Positions 53,394-62,305 of a stretch of DNA of 64,000 nucleotides are shown here, piece after piece. Position 1 is the first letter of the stretch; every line of letters begins with the position of its first letter. The DNA is from Ancylobacter koreensis (GTDB lineage: Bacteria > Pseudomonadota > Alphaproteobacteria > Rhizobiales > Xanthobacteraceae): positions 1 to 64,000 of the forward strand of contig NZ_JALKCG010000009.1 of assembly GCF_023016525.1 (NCBI RefSeq), written 5' to 3'. Under the pieces are notes generated by a model. That model was not told where the DNA came from and ran no database searches. It worked only from the letters and a program-made list of their open reading frames with translations. Both the position numbers and the translations under genes were made by a program.

Positions 53394-54803
53394 ATGGAGC
53401 CATTCGACGTCGACCTCTTCGTCATCGGCGCGGGGTCCGGCGGCGTGCGCGCCGCCCGCATCGCGGCCGGCTACGGGGCGAAGGTCCGCATCGCCGAGGA
53501 ATACCGCGTCGGCGGCACCTGCGTGATCCGCGGCTGCGTGCCCAAGAAGCTGTTCGTCTATGCCGCCCGCTTCGCCCATGAATTCGAGGACGCCGCCGGC
53601 TTCGGCTGGAACGTCGAGGGCACAAGCTTCGACTGGCCGACGCTGATCGCCAACAAGGACAAGGAGATCGCCCGGCTGGAAGGCGCCTACCGCGCCAATC
53701 TGGACCGCTCGGGTGTCGAGATCGTGCCCCAGCGCGCGGTCATCGAGGGCCCGCACGCGGTGCGCCTGGCCGACGGCACGCGCGTCACCGCGCGCACCAT
53801 CCTGATCGCCACCGGCGGGCGGCCGAATATCGGGCTCGACTTTCCCGGCCGCGACCTCGGCATCACCTCCAACGAGGCCTTCCATCTCGAACGCTTCCCC
53901 GCCCGCGTCGTGGTGCAGGGGGCGGGCTACATCGCGCTCGAATTCGCCAGCCTGTTCGCCGGGCTGGGCGCGCAGGTGACGGTGGTGCATCGCGGCGACA
54001 CGCTGCTGCGCGGCTTCGACGAGGACATCCGCGCGCGCATCGTCGGCGAGATGGAGGCGAACGGCGTCAGCTTCGCCTTCAACGCCACCATCGCCTCGAT
54101 CGACGCCATCGAGGGCGGCAAGCGCGTCCGCCTCAGCGACGGGCGCGACCTGTTCGCCGACGAGGTGATGCTGGCCATCGGCCGGGTGCCGAACACGGTC
54201 GGGCTGGGGCTCGACGCGGTGGGCGTGCATCTCAACGAGGCCGGCGCCATCGCGGTCGACGCGGATTCCCGCACCAACGTGCCCTCGATCTACGCCGTCG
54301 GCGACGTCACCGACCGCGCCAACCTCACCCCCGTCGCCATTCGCGAGGGCCACGCCTTCGCCGACACGGTGTTCGGCGGCAAGCCGTGGCAGGTGAATTA
54401 CGACGTGATCCCGACCGCCGTGTTCACCGAGCCGGAGATCGGCGTGGTCGGGCTGACCGAGGCCGAGGCGCGCGCGCAGGGGCGGCGGCTCGACATCTAC
54501 AAGACCGACTTCCGCCCGCTGAAGGCGACGCTGTCGGGCCGGGCCTCGCGGGTGTTCATGAAGCTGGTGGTCGACCAGGCGGACGACCGGGTGCTCGGTG
54601 TCCACCTCATCGGCGAGGGTTCCGGCGAGATCGTGCAGATGGCGGCCATCGCCATGAACCTCAACGCGACCAAGGCGGATTTCGACCGCACCATGGCGCT
54701 CCACCCCTCCAGCTCCGAGGAGCTGGTGACGCTGCGCTCGAAGCACACCTCGAGCGATCAGGTGATCCCCGAGGTCTCGACCGAGGCGACGCCGGCGATC
54801 TGA
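53394..54803 (+). CDS. gor: Glutathione-disulfide reductase
   Basis: A 469-residue FAD/NADPH oxidoreductase: G-A-G-S-G-G-V-R-A-A-R at 12-22, redox pair G-G-T-C43-V-I-R-G-C48-V-P-K-K, second nucleotide site G-A-G-Y-I-A-L-E-F-A-S near 180, FAD closing Y-A-V-G-D-V-T near 297, and the C-terminal H-P-S-S-S-E-E catalytic His-Glu (family consensus is H-P-T). C-V-I-R-G-C is characteristic of glutathione rather than lipoamide reductases. It keeps glutathione reduced in the cytoplasm. It diverges from tctC across 233 bp in which I see nothing else clear. GGGGAG precedes the ATG. Confidence 0.94.
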   Translation: MEPFDVDLFVIGAGSGGVRAARIAAGYGAKVRIAEEYRVGGTCVIRGCVPKKLFVYAARFAHEFEDAAGFGWNVEGTSFDWPTLIANKDKEIARLEGAYRANLDRSGVEIVPQRAVIEGPHAVRLADGTRVTARTILIATGGRPNIGLDFPGRDLGITSNEAFHLERFPARVVVQGAGYIALEFASLFAGLGAQVTVVHRGDTLLRGFDEDIRARIVGEMEANGVSFAFNATIASIDAIEGGKRVRLSDGRDLFADEVMLAIGRVPNTVGLGLDAVGVHLNEAGAIAVDADSRTNVPSIYAVGDVTDRANLTPVAIREGHAFADTVFGGKPWQVNYDVIPTAVFTEPEIGVVGLTEAEARAQGRRLDIYKTDFRPLKATLSGRASRVFMKLVVDQADDRVLGVHLIGEGSGEIVQMAAIAMNLNATKADFDRTMALHPSSSEELVTLRSKHTSSDQVIPEVSTEATPAI

Positions 54804-54822
54804 GGCCGGAATCCTCTCCAAT

Positions 54823-54912
54823 GTCATCCCGGACGGCCGGAAGGCCGATCCGGGATCGCATCCCGAATGGAGAGCGATGCCGGCTCTGCGCGGCGCTTCG
54901 GCCGGGATGACG
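54823..54912. repeat. Dispersed palindromic repeat (CGTCATCCCGG type), copy 3
   Basis: Begins GTCATCCCGGACGGCCGG and ends GGCCGGGATGACG, with GATCCGGGATCGCATCCC in the middle. It fills the gor to DAHP-synthase gap. Confidence 0.8.
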
Positions 54913-55050
54913 ATGTGGTCGGGCGAGCCCCGCTTCCGGCATGCCTGACCTTGCGGAGGTGCACTGGCGCGGCGCTCGGGCTTGGGTGTATAAGGCCGGC
55001 CTTTCCCGCCGGGGACGAGCTCCGGCGGCGTGACATTCGTGGAGGCAATC

Positions 55051-56436
55051 ATGTCTGAACGCTGGACGCCGGAAAGCTGGAGGGCCAAGCCCATTCAGCA
55101 GGTCCCGGACTATCCGGACGCCGAAGCCCTGGCTTCGGTGGAGCGTCAGCTTGCCTCGTTTCCCCCGCTGGTCTTTGCCGGCGAGGCCCGCCGGCTGAAG
55201 CGCGAACTCGCCAAGGTGGCGAATGGCGAAGCCTTCCTGCTGCAGGGCGGCGACTGCGCCGAGAGCTTCGCCGAGCATTCGGCCGACAACATCCGCGATT
55301 TCTTCCGCGTCTTTCTGCAGATGTCGGTGGTGCTGACCTATGCCGGCGCGCTGCCGGTGGTGAAGGTCGGCCGCGTGGCGGGCCAGTTCGCCAAGCCGCG
55401 CTCGGCGCCCATGGAGAAGATCGGCGACGTCGAGCTGCCGTCCTACCGGGGCGACATCATCAACGACATCGACTTCACGCCGGAATCGCGCATTCCCGAT
55501 CCGCGCCGCCAGCTTGAGGGCTACCGCCAGTCGGCGGCGACGCTGAACCTGCTGCGCGCCTTCGCCAATGGCGGCTATGCGAGCCTTGGCAACGCGCATC
55601 AGTGGATGCTCGGCTTCATCAAGGACTCTCCGCAGTCCGGCCGCTACCAGGCGCTCGCCGACCGCATCACCGAGGCGCTCGACTTCATGCGCGCCATCGG
55701 CATCGACCCGGAGCACCATCCGGAGATGCGCTCGACCGACTTCTTCACCTCGCACGAGGCCCTTCTGCTGGGCTTCGAGCAGGCGCTGACGCGCGTGGAT
55801 TCGACTAGCGGAGACTGGTACGCGACCTCCGGCCACATGATCTGGATCGGCGACCGCACCCGCCAGTTCGACCACGCCCATATCGAATATGCGCGCGGCG
55901 TGAAGAACCCGATCGGCCTGAAATGCGGCCCCTCGCTGAAGCCGGACGATCTGCTGCGCCTCATCGATGCGCTCAACCCGCAGAACGAGCCGGGCCGGCT
56001 CACGCTGATCGCGCGTTTCGGCGCGGACAAGGTGGCCGACCACCTGCCGGCGCTGCTGCGCACGGTGAAGCGCGAGGGCCGTTCCGTCGTGTGGTCGTGC
56101 GATCCCATGCACGGCAACACGATCAAGGCGGCCTCGGGTTACAAGACGCGCCCGTTCGACCAGATTCTCAAGGAGGTGCGGGACTTCTTCGCCGCCCACG
56201 CCGCCGAGGGGACCTATGCCGGCGGCGTGCATCTGGAGATGACGGGCAAGAACGTCACCGAATGCACCGGCGGCGCGCGGGCGATCTCGGATGCGGACCT
56301 CAAGGACCGCTACCACACCTATTGCGACCCGCGCCTCAACGCCGAGCAGGCCATCGAGATGGCCTTCCTCGTCGCCGAGCTGCTCAAGAAGGAGCACGCC
56401 GGCCGCGCCCGTCCGGTGATCGAAGCCGCCGAGTGA
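55051..56436 (+). CDS. 3-deoxy-7-phosphoheptulonate synthase, class II
   Basis: 461 residues of the plant-like/AroA-II type that commits erythrose-4-phosphate and PEP to the shikimate pathway. Marks: [11 protein letters not shown] near residue 65 with the metal-binding Cys, K-P-R-S near 113, S-H-E-A-L-L-L near 230, [16 protein letters not shown] near 285, and D-P-M-H-G-N-T near 350. H-L-E-M-T-G and C-D-P-R-L-N-A-x-Q are near the end. GGAGG lies 5 nt before the ATG. A terminator follows directly. Confidence 0.95.
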   Translation: MSERWTPESWRAKPIQQVPDYPDAEALASVERQLASFPPLVFAGEARRLKRELAKVANGEAFLLQGGDCAESFAEHSADNIRDFFRVFLQMSVVLTYAGALPVVKVGRVAGQFAKPRSAPMEKIGDVELPSYRGDIINDIDFTPESRIPDPRRQLEGYRQSAATLNLLRAFANGGYASLGNAHQWMLGFIKDSPQSGRYQALADRITEALDFMRAIGIDPEHHPEMRSTDFFTSHEALLLGFEQALTRVDSTSGDWYATSGHMIWIGDRTRQFDHAHIEYARGVKNPIGLKCGPSLKPDDLLRLIDALNPQNEPGRLTLIARFGADKVADHLPALLRTVKREGRSVVWSCDPMHGNTIKAASGYKTRPFDQILKEVRDFFAAHAAEGTYAGGVHLEMTGKNVTECTGGARAISDADLKDRYHTYCDPRLNAEQAIEMAFLVAELLKKEHAGRARPVIEAAE

Positions 56437-56464
56437 ACCGGCGCCGACGCCTGCGCATCGACTG

Positions 56465-56497
56465 AAAACCGCGGTCCTTCGGGGCCGCGGTTTTTTG
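56465..56497 (+). terminator. Rho-independent terminator after class II DAHP synthase
   Basis: The 13-bp stem AAAACCGCGGTCC/GGGCCGCGGTTTT has one G-T pair and a TTCG tetraloop, followed by TTTTTT. Confidence 0.9.
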
Positions 56498-56649
56498 TTG
56501 GCGGGCGGTGGATGCGTTCGCCCGCCGCCGTCCCGTGTGAACCGTGACGGATACGTTCGGAAATTTTATTGGCCGTCGAAGGGGCGGCCGGCTAGTTTCG
56601 GCGCGCACGGACGTCGTCGGGTGACGGCGCCCGCGCGGGGACAGCAGGC

Positions 56650-57480
56650 GTGCGCGAGATCATTTTCGAGAGCGAGAACCTCAAGGTCGTCAAGGTCGCG
56701 GGCACGCGCGCCGGCGTTGCCTTCGTGACCTTCGAGCAGATGCGTCCGCAGGAGCACTGCATTCCCGGCCGCGACGGTTTCGGCGAGGTGTTCTTCGCCA
56801 AGCGCGGTTTCACCGCCTATCATTTCCTGCCCGCCGGCAATGACTGGTATCACTATCCCGAGACCGCGCAGGCGCTCGCCCTGGTGCGCGCCGACATCCC
56901 CCCGGACGTGCGCGTGGTGAATTACGGTGCCAGCATGGGCGGCTATGCCGCGATGCGCTTCTCCGAGCCGCTGAGCGCCGAGACCGTGTTCGCGCTCGCC
57001 CCGCAGGCGAGCGTCGACCCCGCCATCGTGCCGTGGGAGAAACGGTGGGGGCCGCGCGGCCCGGCGCTGCTGTGGGACCGCCAGGCGCCGCGCCGCGCCG
57101 CGCGTCATTTCGTGATCTACGACCCGCTCTCGCAGGACCGCCGGCATATCGAGCTTTTGCAGCGCGAAGTGCCGATGACGGTGATGTTCAGCTATTTCAG
57201 CGACCATCACACGACGGAATATGTGCAGGAGAGCGGGCTGCTCCAGCAGATGCTGCTCGACCTCGCGGAGGACCGCTTCGATCCCGCCGCCTTGCAGGCG
57301 GAGCTGTGGCGGCGGCGGCGCTCGACCTCGGTCTACCACTTTGTGCGCCCGCGCAAGGTGCGGCGGGGTCTGCGGCGGCTGCGCTACTACGCGCTGGAGC
57401 GCCTGCTCGACTGGCGCTACCGCCCGGTGCGGCGGCCGGAGGACGGCGGCGGACCGACCTCCGTCGCGCCGGCCGGCTGA
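56650..57480 (+). CDS. Alpha/beta-hydrolase-like protein of polysaccharide-type locus, copy 1
   Basis: 276 residues from a GTG. The central part has a nucleophile elbow, V-V-N-Y-G-A-S-M-G-G-Y-A (Ser95). A candidate acid is in V-I-Y-D-P-L near 158, and a candidate His is in F-S-D-H-H-T at 186-187, in the order expected for a serine hydrolase of the alpha/beta fold. There is no signal peptide, and the last ~60 residues are very Arg-rich and probably a separate helical tail. I do not recognise a named family. A paralogue follows 24 nt later and an RgpF-domain protein after that, so a role in making or modifying a surface glycan is inferred. Confidence 0.65.
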   Translation: MREIIFESENLKVVKVAGTRAGVAFVTFEQMRPQEHCIPGRDGFGEVFFAKRGFTAYHFLPAGNDWYHYPETAQALALVRADIPPDVRVVNYGASMGGYAAMRFSEPLSAETVFALAPQASVDPAIVPWEKRWGPRGPALLWDRQAPRRAARHFVIYDPLSQDRRHIELLQREVPMTVMFSYFSDHHTTEYVQESGLLQQMLLDLAEDRFDPAALQAELWRRRRSTSVYHFVRPRKVRRGLRRLRYYALERLLDWRYRPVRRPEDGGGPTSVAPAG

Positions 57481-57504
57481 GGCCGCCAGCGCGGAGGAGG
57501 CGGC

Positions 57505-58326
57505 GTGCGGGAGATCATCTATGAGAGCGCGAACCTGAAGGTCGTGAAGCTCGCGGCGGCGCGCGACGACGTCGTCTTCGTCACCTTCGAGTCGCTGCAG
57601 CTCGAACGCGCGCCGGTGCGGCCGGGCTATGGAGAGACGTTCCTCCAGAAGCGCGGCTATACCGGCTATCATTTCCTGTCCGCCGCCAATTGCTGGTACC
57701 AGTATCCGGAGATGCCGGAGGCACTGGCCGTCGTCCGGGCCGATATCGCGGCGGGCGCGCGCGTCATCACCTACGGCGTCAGCATGGGCGCCTATGCCGC
57801 CTACCGCTTCTCGGCGCCGCTGGCGGCGGATGCCGTCATCGCCTTCTCGCCGCAATGGAGCATGGACCCGCGCCGCGTGTGGTGGGAGCGGCGCTGGCGC
57901 TCGGAAGGGTCCGCCCGCATGTGGGACCGTCAGCTCCCCTGCGCGAAGGCGGCAAAATATGTCTTCTACGATCCACTGAACCAGGATCGCCGCCACATAC
58001 GCAACCTCCAGCGCGAGGCGCCGCTCGACCTCGTGCGCCTCTATTTCGGCGGGCACCATTCCCCGCTCGTCGTGCAGGAATGCGGGCTGCTGGAGAGCGT
58101 CGTGCTCGACATCGCGGAGAACCGCTTCGACCGCGCCGCCTTCGAGCGCCGGCTCTGGCAGCGGCGGCTGCTTTCCGAAACCTACCGCACGATACGCCGG
58201 CGCAAGGGCTCGGGGCTGATAAAGGGGCTGCGCTACCGGCTCATCGAGGCCCTGATCGAGCGCCGCCTCGGCGCGGGGACCGGCGCCGAGCCCGGCCCGC
58301 TCTTGCCCGATCGTGGCGGCGCGTAA
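57505..58326 (+). CDS. Alpha/beta-hydrolase-like protein of polysaccharide-type locus, copy 2
   Basis: 273 residues from a GTG with GCGGAGGAGG upstream, paralogous to copy 1 over most of its length: M-R-E-I-I-Y-E-S-x-N-L-K-V-V-K at the start, elbow I-T-Y-G-V-S-M-G-A-Y-A (Ser93), W-D-R-Q near 140, V-F-Y-D-P-L-N-Q-D-R-R-H near 155, and G-G-H-H-S near 185. All three candidate catalytic residues are conserved between copies, suggesting both are active enzymes. The tail diverges. Same likely operon as copy 1. Confidence 0.65.
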   Translation: MREIIYESANLKVVKLAAARDDVVFVTFESLQLERAPVRPGYGETFLQKRGYTGYHFLSAANCWYQYPEMPEALAVVRADIAAGARVITYGVSMGAYAAYRFSAPLAADAVIAFSPQWSMDPRRVWWERRWRSEGSARMWDRQLPCAKAAKYVFYDPLNQDRRHIRNLQREAPLDLVRLYFGGHHSPLVVQECGLLESVVLDIAENRFDRAAFERRLWQRRLLSETYRTIRRRKGSGLIKGLRYRLIEALIERRLGAGTGAEPGPLLPDRGGA

Positions 58327-58421
58327 GCGCGTGGTAACGGGGGACCGAGCTCGGGGTGGCCAAGCACGGCCGAGCCCTCTAGAACGCTTTTAAGGGTGCC
58401 CGAACTGTCCCGATTCCCGGG

Positions 58422-60401
58422 GTGCGGGTGCACAACCTCGATGATTGTTCGGCCAGTTCGCACGCGATGACCCTGACGGAGCCGCCTGCCGCCCCTGTGA
58501 AGCGGCGCCGAACCTATTACATCCCGGAGCAGCGCGGCGAGTTTCGTGCCAGGCTGACGCGGGTGAGCCAGGCCATCGGCCATGGCTTCGACCGGGTGCT
58601 CTTCGATTGCGAAGGCAGCCCGCGCCTGCTGCTCCGCACCCTGCTTTTCGACGCCTACCGTCGCGCGCGCCCGGCTTTCGACGGGCTGGTCTATCGTCGC
58701 CACGACCGTCCCCGCCGCGCCTTCGCCGGCTGGATGGCGAAGGGCGAGGACCTGCTGCCGCCCCTCGTCGCGCAGGTGCCGTTTCCCGAACCCGACCCGG
58801 CGGGCGTGGCGGCGGAGCGCCGGCGCGTGCTGATCGCGGTCGAGGGCGACGTCGGCCCGCTCGCCGCTCTGGTGGCGCAGGCGGCCGGCAACTGGGAGGT
58901 GGTGCTGCTGCGGCTCGACGGCGCCTCCGGCGCGGGCCTTCCCGCTGTCGAGGTTGCAGTCGATGTCGCGCGCGCGCGCGTGCCGCGGCCGGTCCTCGTC
59001 GATGCGCTGGCGATGCGCGCCGCGACGTTGAAGCCGCTCTTCGCCCTTGCGGTGGGCGCCGGCCTGGCGGACCTGACCGATTCTCTGGAGCGGCGCGGCG
59101 TGCCCGTGGTGGCGCTGGTGGATGACGTCGATACGCGCGCGCCGGACGCCTTTCCGCTGGAGCGCGTGCTGGCGCGGGCGAGTGCCGTGGTCTTCCCCTC
59201 CGAGGCCGCGCGCGACGCGGCGCTGCGGCGGCTGCCGCAATTCGCCGGTCGCTGGCGCGTGTTCGCCATGGAGGAGCCGCTCGGCGCCGGCACCGGGCAG
59301 GTTCTGGCGCTTGGCCGCGAGGTCGGCGAGGAGGTCGACAACGAGCTCGCCGTCATCCTCGCCACCTATCCCGAGCGGCTCGATGTGCTGAGCATCAAGC
59401 ACGAGACCGACCCGCCCGGCGATCTCGCTCCGTTGCAGAAGCTCGAACACCAGATCTTCGAGTGGCGCAAGCGCACCCTGCTGCGCCGCCCGATCAACAC
59501 GCCGCCGATGCGGCGCGACTATTCCGGCTTCCACCCGCTGATCTATGCCGAGCACCACCCGGTCGCCTGCTTCGACCAGCGCCGCTATCCGCTCGCGCAC
59601 TGGCTGCAGAACGGCTGCCCGCCCGGCCCGTGGGCGGTGCCGGTGACGGGGCCGCTGGACCGCCCCCGCGCCAGCCGACTCACCAGCGCGCTGCACGGGC
59701 ATTTCTATTATCCCGACCTGTTCCCCGAGATGCTGGAGCGCCTCTCGGTCAACGCCTCGCGGCCGGACCTCTTCCTCACCACCGATACCGCGGCGAAGGC
59801 CGAGGAGTTGCGGGCGATGACCGCCGACTATCCCGCGCGGGTGCGCATCGACGTGGTGCCGAACATCGGGCGCGACATCGGCCCCTTCCTCACCGCCCTG
59901 CGCGACGTGCTGACGGGGAACGACTACGACGTCGTCTTCCACGTGCACGGCAAGAAGACCAAGGGCCGGCGGCGCGCCATCGGCGATCCCTGGCGCAATT
60001 TCCTGTGGGGGAACATGATCGGCGGCGAGCATCCGATGCTCGACACGGTGCTTGCCCTCATGGAGGCGCAGCCCGAGGTCGGGCTGGTCTATCCGGAAGA
60101 CACGCACCTGCTCGACTGGGCGCTGAACAAGCCGGTCGTCGAGGAGCTTTGCGAGGATATCGGCCTTCCCGAGAAGCGCGGCAAATATGTCGACTTCCCG
60201 GTCGGCAACATGTTCGCCGCCCGGCCGGCGGCGCTGGCTCCGGCGCTGGCGCTCGACCTGCGGTGGGAGGACTACCCGGCCGAGCCGATCCCCGACGACG
60301 GCACGGTGCTGCACGGGCTGGAGCGCCTGCTGCCGGCCGTGGTGCGCAAGGCGGGCTACAGCCCCGCCGCCGTGCGCGTGCCGCATACCGGCTGGGACTG
60401 A
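58422..60401 (+). CDS. RgpF-domain (rhamnan synthesis protein F) glycosyltransferase-like protein
   Basis: About 659 residues (GTG 58422; ATG 58467 is possible). The C-terminal ~220 residues match the RgpF domain: H-G-H-F-Y-Y-P-D-L near 420, L-F-L-T-T-D-T, V-P-N-I-G-R-D-I-G-P-F-L near 480, D-V-V-F-H-V-H-G-K-K-T-K and W-R-N-F-L-W-G-N. The middle part (about 110-300) looks like a nucleotide-sugar transferase half with V-V-F-P-S-E-A-A-R-D-A-A. These proteins assemble rhamnose-type or other cell-surface glycans. It is 95 bp downstream of the two hydrolase-like genes. Confidence 0.8.
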   Translation: MRVHNLDDCSASSHAMTLTEPPAAPVKRRRTYYIPEQRGEFRARLTRVSQAIGHGFDRVLFDCEGSPRLLLRTLLFDAYRRARPAFDGLVYRRHDRPRRAFAGWMAKGEDLLPPLVAQVPFPEPDPAGVAAERRRVLIAVEGDVGPLAALVAQAAGNWEVVLLRLDGASGAGLPAVEVAVDVARARVPRPVLVDALAMRAATLKPLFALAVGAGLADLTDSLERRGVPVVALVDDVDTRAPDAFPLERVLARASAVVFPSEAARDAALRRLPQFAGRWRVFAMEEPLGAGTGQVLALGREVGEEVDNELAVILATYPERLDVLSIKHETDPPGDLAPLQKLEHQIFEWRKRTLLRRPINTPPMRRDYSGFHPLIYAEHHPVACFDQRRYPLAHWLQNGCPPGPWAVPVTGPLDRPRASRLTSALHGHFYYPDLFPEMLERLSVNASRPDLFLTTDTAAKAEELRAMTADYPARVRIDVVPNIGRDIGPFLTALRDVLTGNDYDVVFHVHGKKTKGRRRAIGDPWRNFLWGNMIGGEHPMLDTVLALMEAQPEVGLVYPEDTHLLDWALNKPVVEELCEDIGLPEKRGKYVDFPVGNMFAARPAALAPALALDLRWEDYPAEPIPDDGTVLHGLERLLPAVVRKAGYSPAAVRVPHTGWD

Positions 60402-60454
60402 CGGGCGGGCGCGGGCCGATTGCGGGGCCGCGAGCGGGGCGCTAAACGACGCGC

Positions 60455-62128
60455 ATGTCTCAGGAACCCGCCGACCAGCTCCTCATCGCGCTCGCCCAAC
60501 TCAACCCGGTCGTCGGCGACGTCGATGGCAACGCCGCGAAAGTCCGCGAGGCGCGTGCGCTGGCGGCCGGGCAGGGGGCCGATCTCGTCATCTTCTCCGA
60601 GCTTTTCCTGTCCGGCTACCCCCCGGAAGACCTCGTGCTGAAGCCCGCCTTCCAGGCCGCCTGCCGCCGGGCGGTGGACGCGCTCGCCGCCGAGACCGCC
60701 GATGGGGGCCCGGCGCTGCTCGTCGGGGCTCCGTGGCTCGATGGCGGGCGGCTCTACAACGCGGCGCTGCTGCTCGACGCCGGTGCCATCGCCGCCACCC
60801 GCTACAAGGTGGACCTGCCCAATTACGGCCCGTTCGACGAGAAGCGTGTCTTCGCCGCCGGGCCGCTGCCGGGGCCGATGGCCTTTCGCGGCGTGCGCAT
60901 CGGCGTGCCGATCTGCGAGGATGTCTGGTCGCAGGACGTCATCGAGTGCCTCGCCGAGACCGGCGCCGAGATGCTGCTGGTGCCGAACGGCTCGCCCTAT
61001 CGGCGCGGCGTCTATGACGAGCGCCTGAACGTCGCGGTCGCGCGCGTGGTCGAGAGCGGGCTGCCGCTCGCCTATGTGAACCAACTCGGCGGGCAGGACG
61101 AACTCGTCTTCGATGGCGGCTCCTTCGTGCTCAACGCCGACCGTTCGCTGGCGGTGCAGCTTCCCAATTTCCAGGAGCGCGTGCGCATCACCCGCTGGGA
61201 GCGCTGGGCGGATGGCTGGCGCTGCGAGGAGGGCGCGCGCGCCCCGCTGCTGCAGGACGACGAGGCGGATTACGCGGCCTGCGTGCTCGGCCTTGCCGAC
61301 TATGTGGAGAAGAACGGCTTTCCCGGCGTGGTGCTCGGCCTGTCGGGCGGCATCGATTCCGCGCTGGTCGCCGCGATGGCGGTCGACGCGCTGGGGCCGT
61401 CGCGCGTCCATTGCGTGATGCTGCCCTACCGCTACACCTCGGGGGAATCGCTGGCCGATGCGGCCGGCGTCGCGCAGGCGCTGGGCGTGCGCTACGACAT
61501 CGTGCCGATCGCCGCCGGGGTCGAGGCGCTGGAAGGCGCGCTGGCGCCGCTGTTCGAGGGTCACACCCGCGACGTAACGGAAGAGAACCTGCAGTCGCGC
61601 CTGCGCGGCACGCTGCTGATGTCGATCTCCAACAAGTTCGGCGCCATGGTGGTGACGACCGGCAACAAGTCGGAGATGTCGACCGGCTACGCCACGCTCT
61701 ATGGCGACATGAATGGCGGCTTCAACCCGCTGAAGGACCTCTACAAGACGCAGGTCTTCCGCCTCAGTGCGCTGCGCAACCGCTGGAAGCCGGCCGGGGC
61801 GCTGGGGCCCTCGGGCGTGGTGATCCCCGAGAACATCATTGCCAAGCCGCCGACCGCCGAGCTGCGCGAGAATCAGAAGGACCAGGACAGCCTGCCGCCC
61901 TACGACGTGCTCGACGCGGTGCTGGAGCGCCTCGTGGAGCGCGAGCTCCCCGTCGCCGACATCGTAGCGGAAGGCTTCGAGCCAGCGCTTGTGGCGCGGG
62001 TGGAGCGCCTGCTCAACATCGCCGAATACAAGCGCCGGCAGGCGGCGCCGGGCGTGAAGGTGACGCCGCGCAATTTCGGCCGCGACCGGCGCTATCCGAT
62101 CACCAACAGGTTCCGCGAAGGGGGATAG
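60455..62128 (+). CDS. nadE: Glutamine-dependent NAD+ synthase
   Basis: A 557-residue two-domain enzyme. The N-terminal nitrilase-type glutaminase (about 1-260) has F-S-E-L-F-L-S-G-Y near residue 48, Y-K-V-D-L-P-N-Y with the Lys near 118, and P-I-C-E-D-V-W with the Cys near 152. The C-terminal synthetase has the pyrophosphate loop L-S-G-G-I-D-S-A near 295, then G-N-K-S-E-M-S-T-G-Y and R-Y-P-I-T-N-R-F at the end. It amidates deamido-NAD using ammonia channelled from glutamine. It starts 53 bp after the RgpF-type gene. Confidence 0.95.
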   Translation: MSQEPADQLLIALAQLNPVVGDVDGNAAKVREARALAAGQGADLVIFSELFLSGYPPEDLVLKPAFQAACRRAVDALAAETADGGPALLVGAPWLDGGRLYNAALLLDAGAIAATRYKVDLPNYGPFDEKRVFAAGPLPGPMAFRGVRIGVPICEDVWSQDVIECLAETGAEMLLVPNGSPYRRGVYDERLNVAVARVVESGLPLAYVNQLGGQDELVFDGGSFVLNADRSLAVQLPNFQERVRITRWERWADGWRCEEGARAPLLQDDEADYAACVLGLADYVEKNGFPGVVLGLSGGIDSALVAAMAVDALGPSRVHCVMLPYRYTSGESLADAAGVAQALGVRYDIVPIAAGVEALEGALAPLFEGHTRDVTEENLQSRLRGTLLMSISNKFGAMVVTTGNKSEMSTGYATLYGDMNGGFNPLKDLYKTQVFRLSALRNRWKPAGALGPSGVVIPENIIAKPPTAELRENQKDQDSLPPYDVLDAVLERLVERELPVADIVAEGFEPALVARVERLLNIAEYKRRQAAPGVKVTPRNFGRDRRYPITNRFREGG

Positions 62129-62139
62129 CTCCATCACGC

Positions 62140-62230
62140 CGTCATCCCGGACGGCCAAGGCCGATCCGGGATCGTCTGCGGAATCCGGGAGCATTGCTGG
62201 CAGGCGATCCCGGCACGTCCGGGCATGACG
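62140..62230. repeat. Dispersed palindromic repeat (CGTCATCCCGG type), copy 4
   Basis: Begins CGTCATCCCGGACGG and ends CGTCCGGGCATGACG with inner GATCCGGGATCG and GCGATCCCGG. It lies in the nadE-gltX gap. Confidence 0.8.
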
Positions 62231-62305
62231 GGTGTGGATTCCTAAGGATGAGCGGCTCGCGAGAACCAAGTTGCCCGCCGCAGCCATCCCGGCGATAAGC
62301 GCGGC

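Noticed and set aside
53157-56397. Very long minus-strand open readings opposite gor and the DAHP synthase
   Set aside because: They mirror strongly conserved plus-strand genes and have the amino-acid bias of antisense frames in high-GC DNA.
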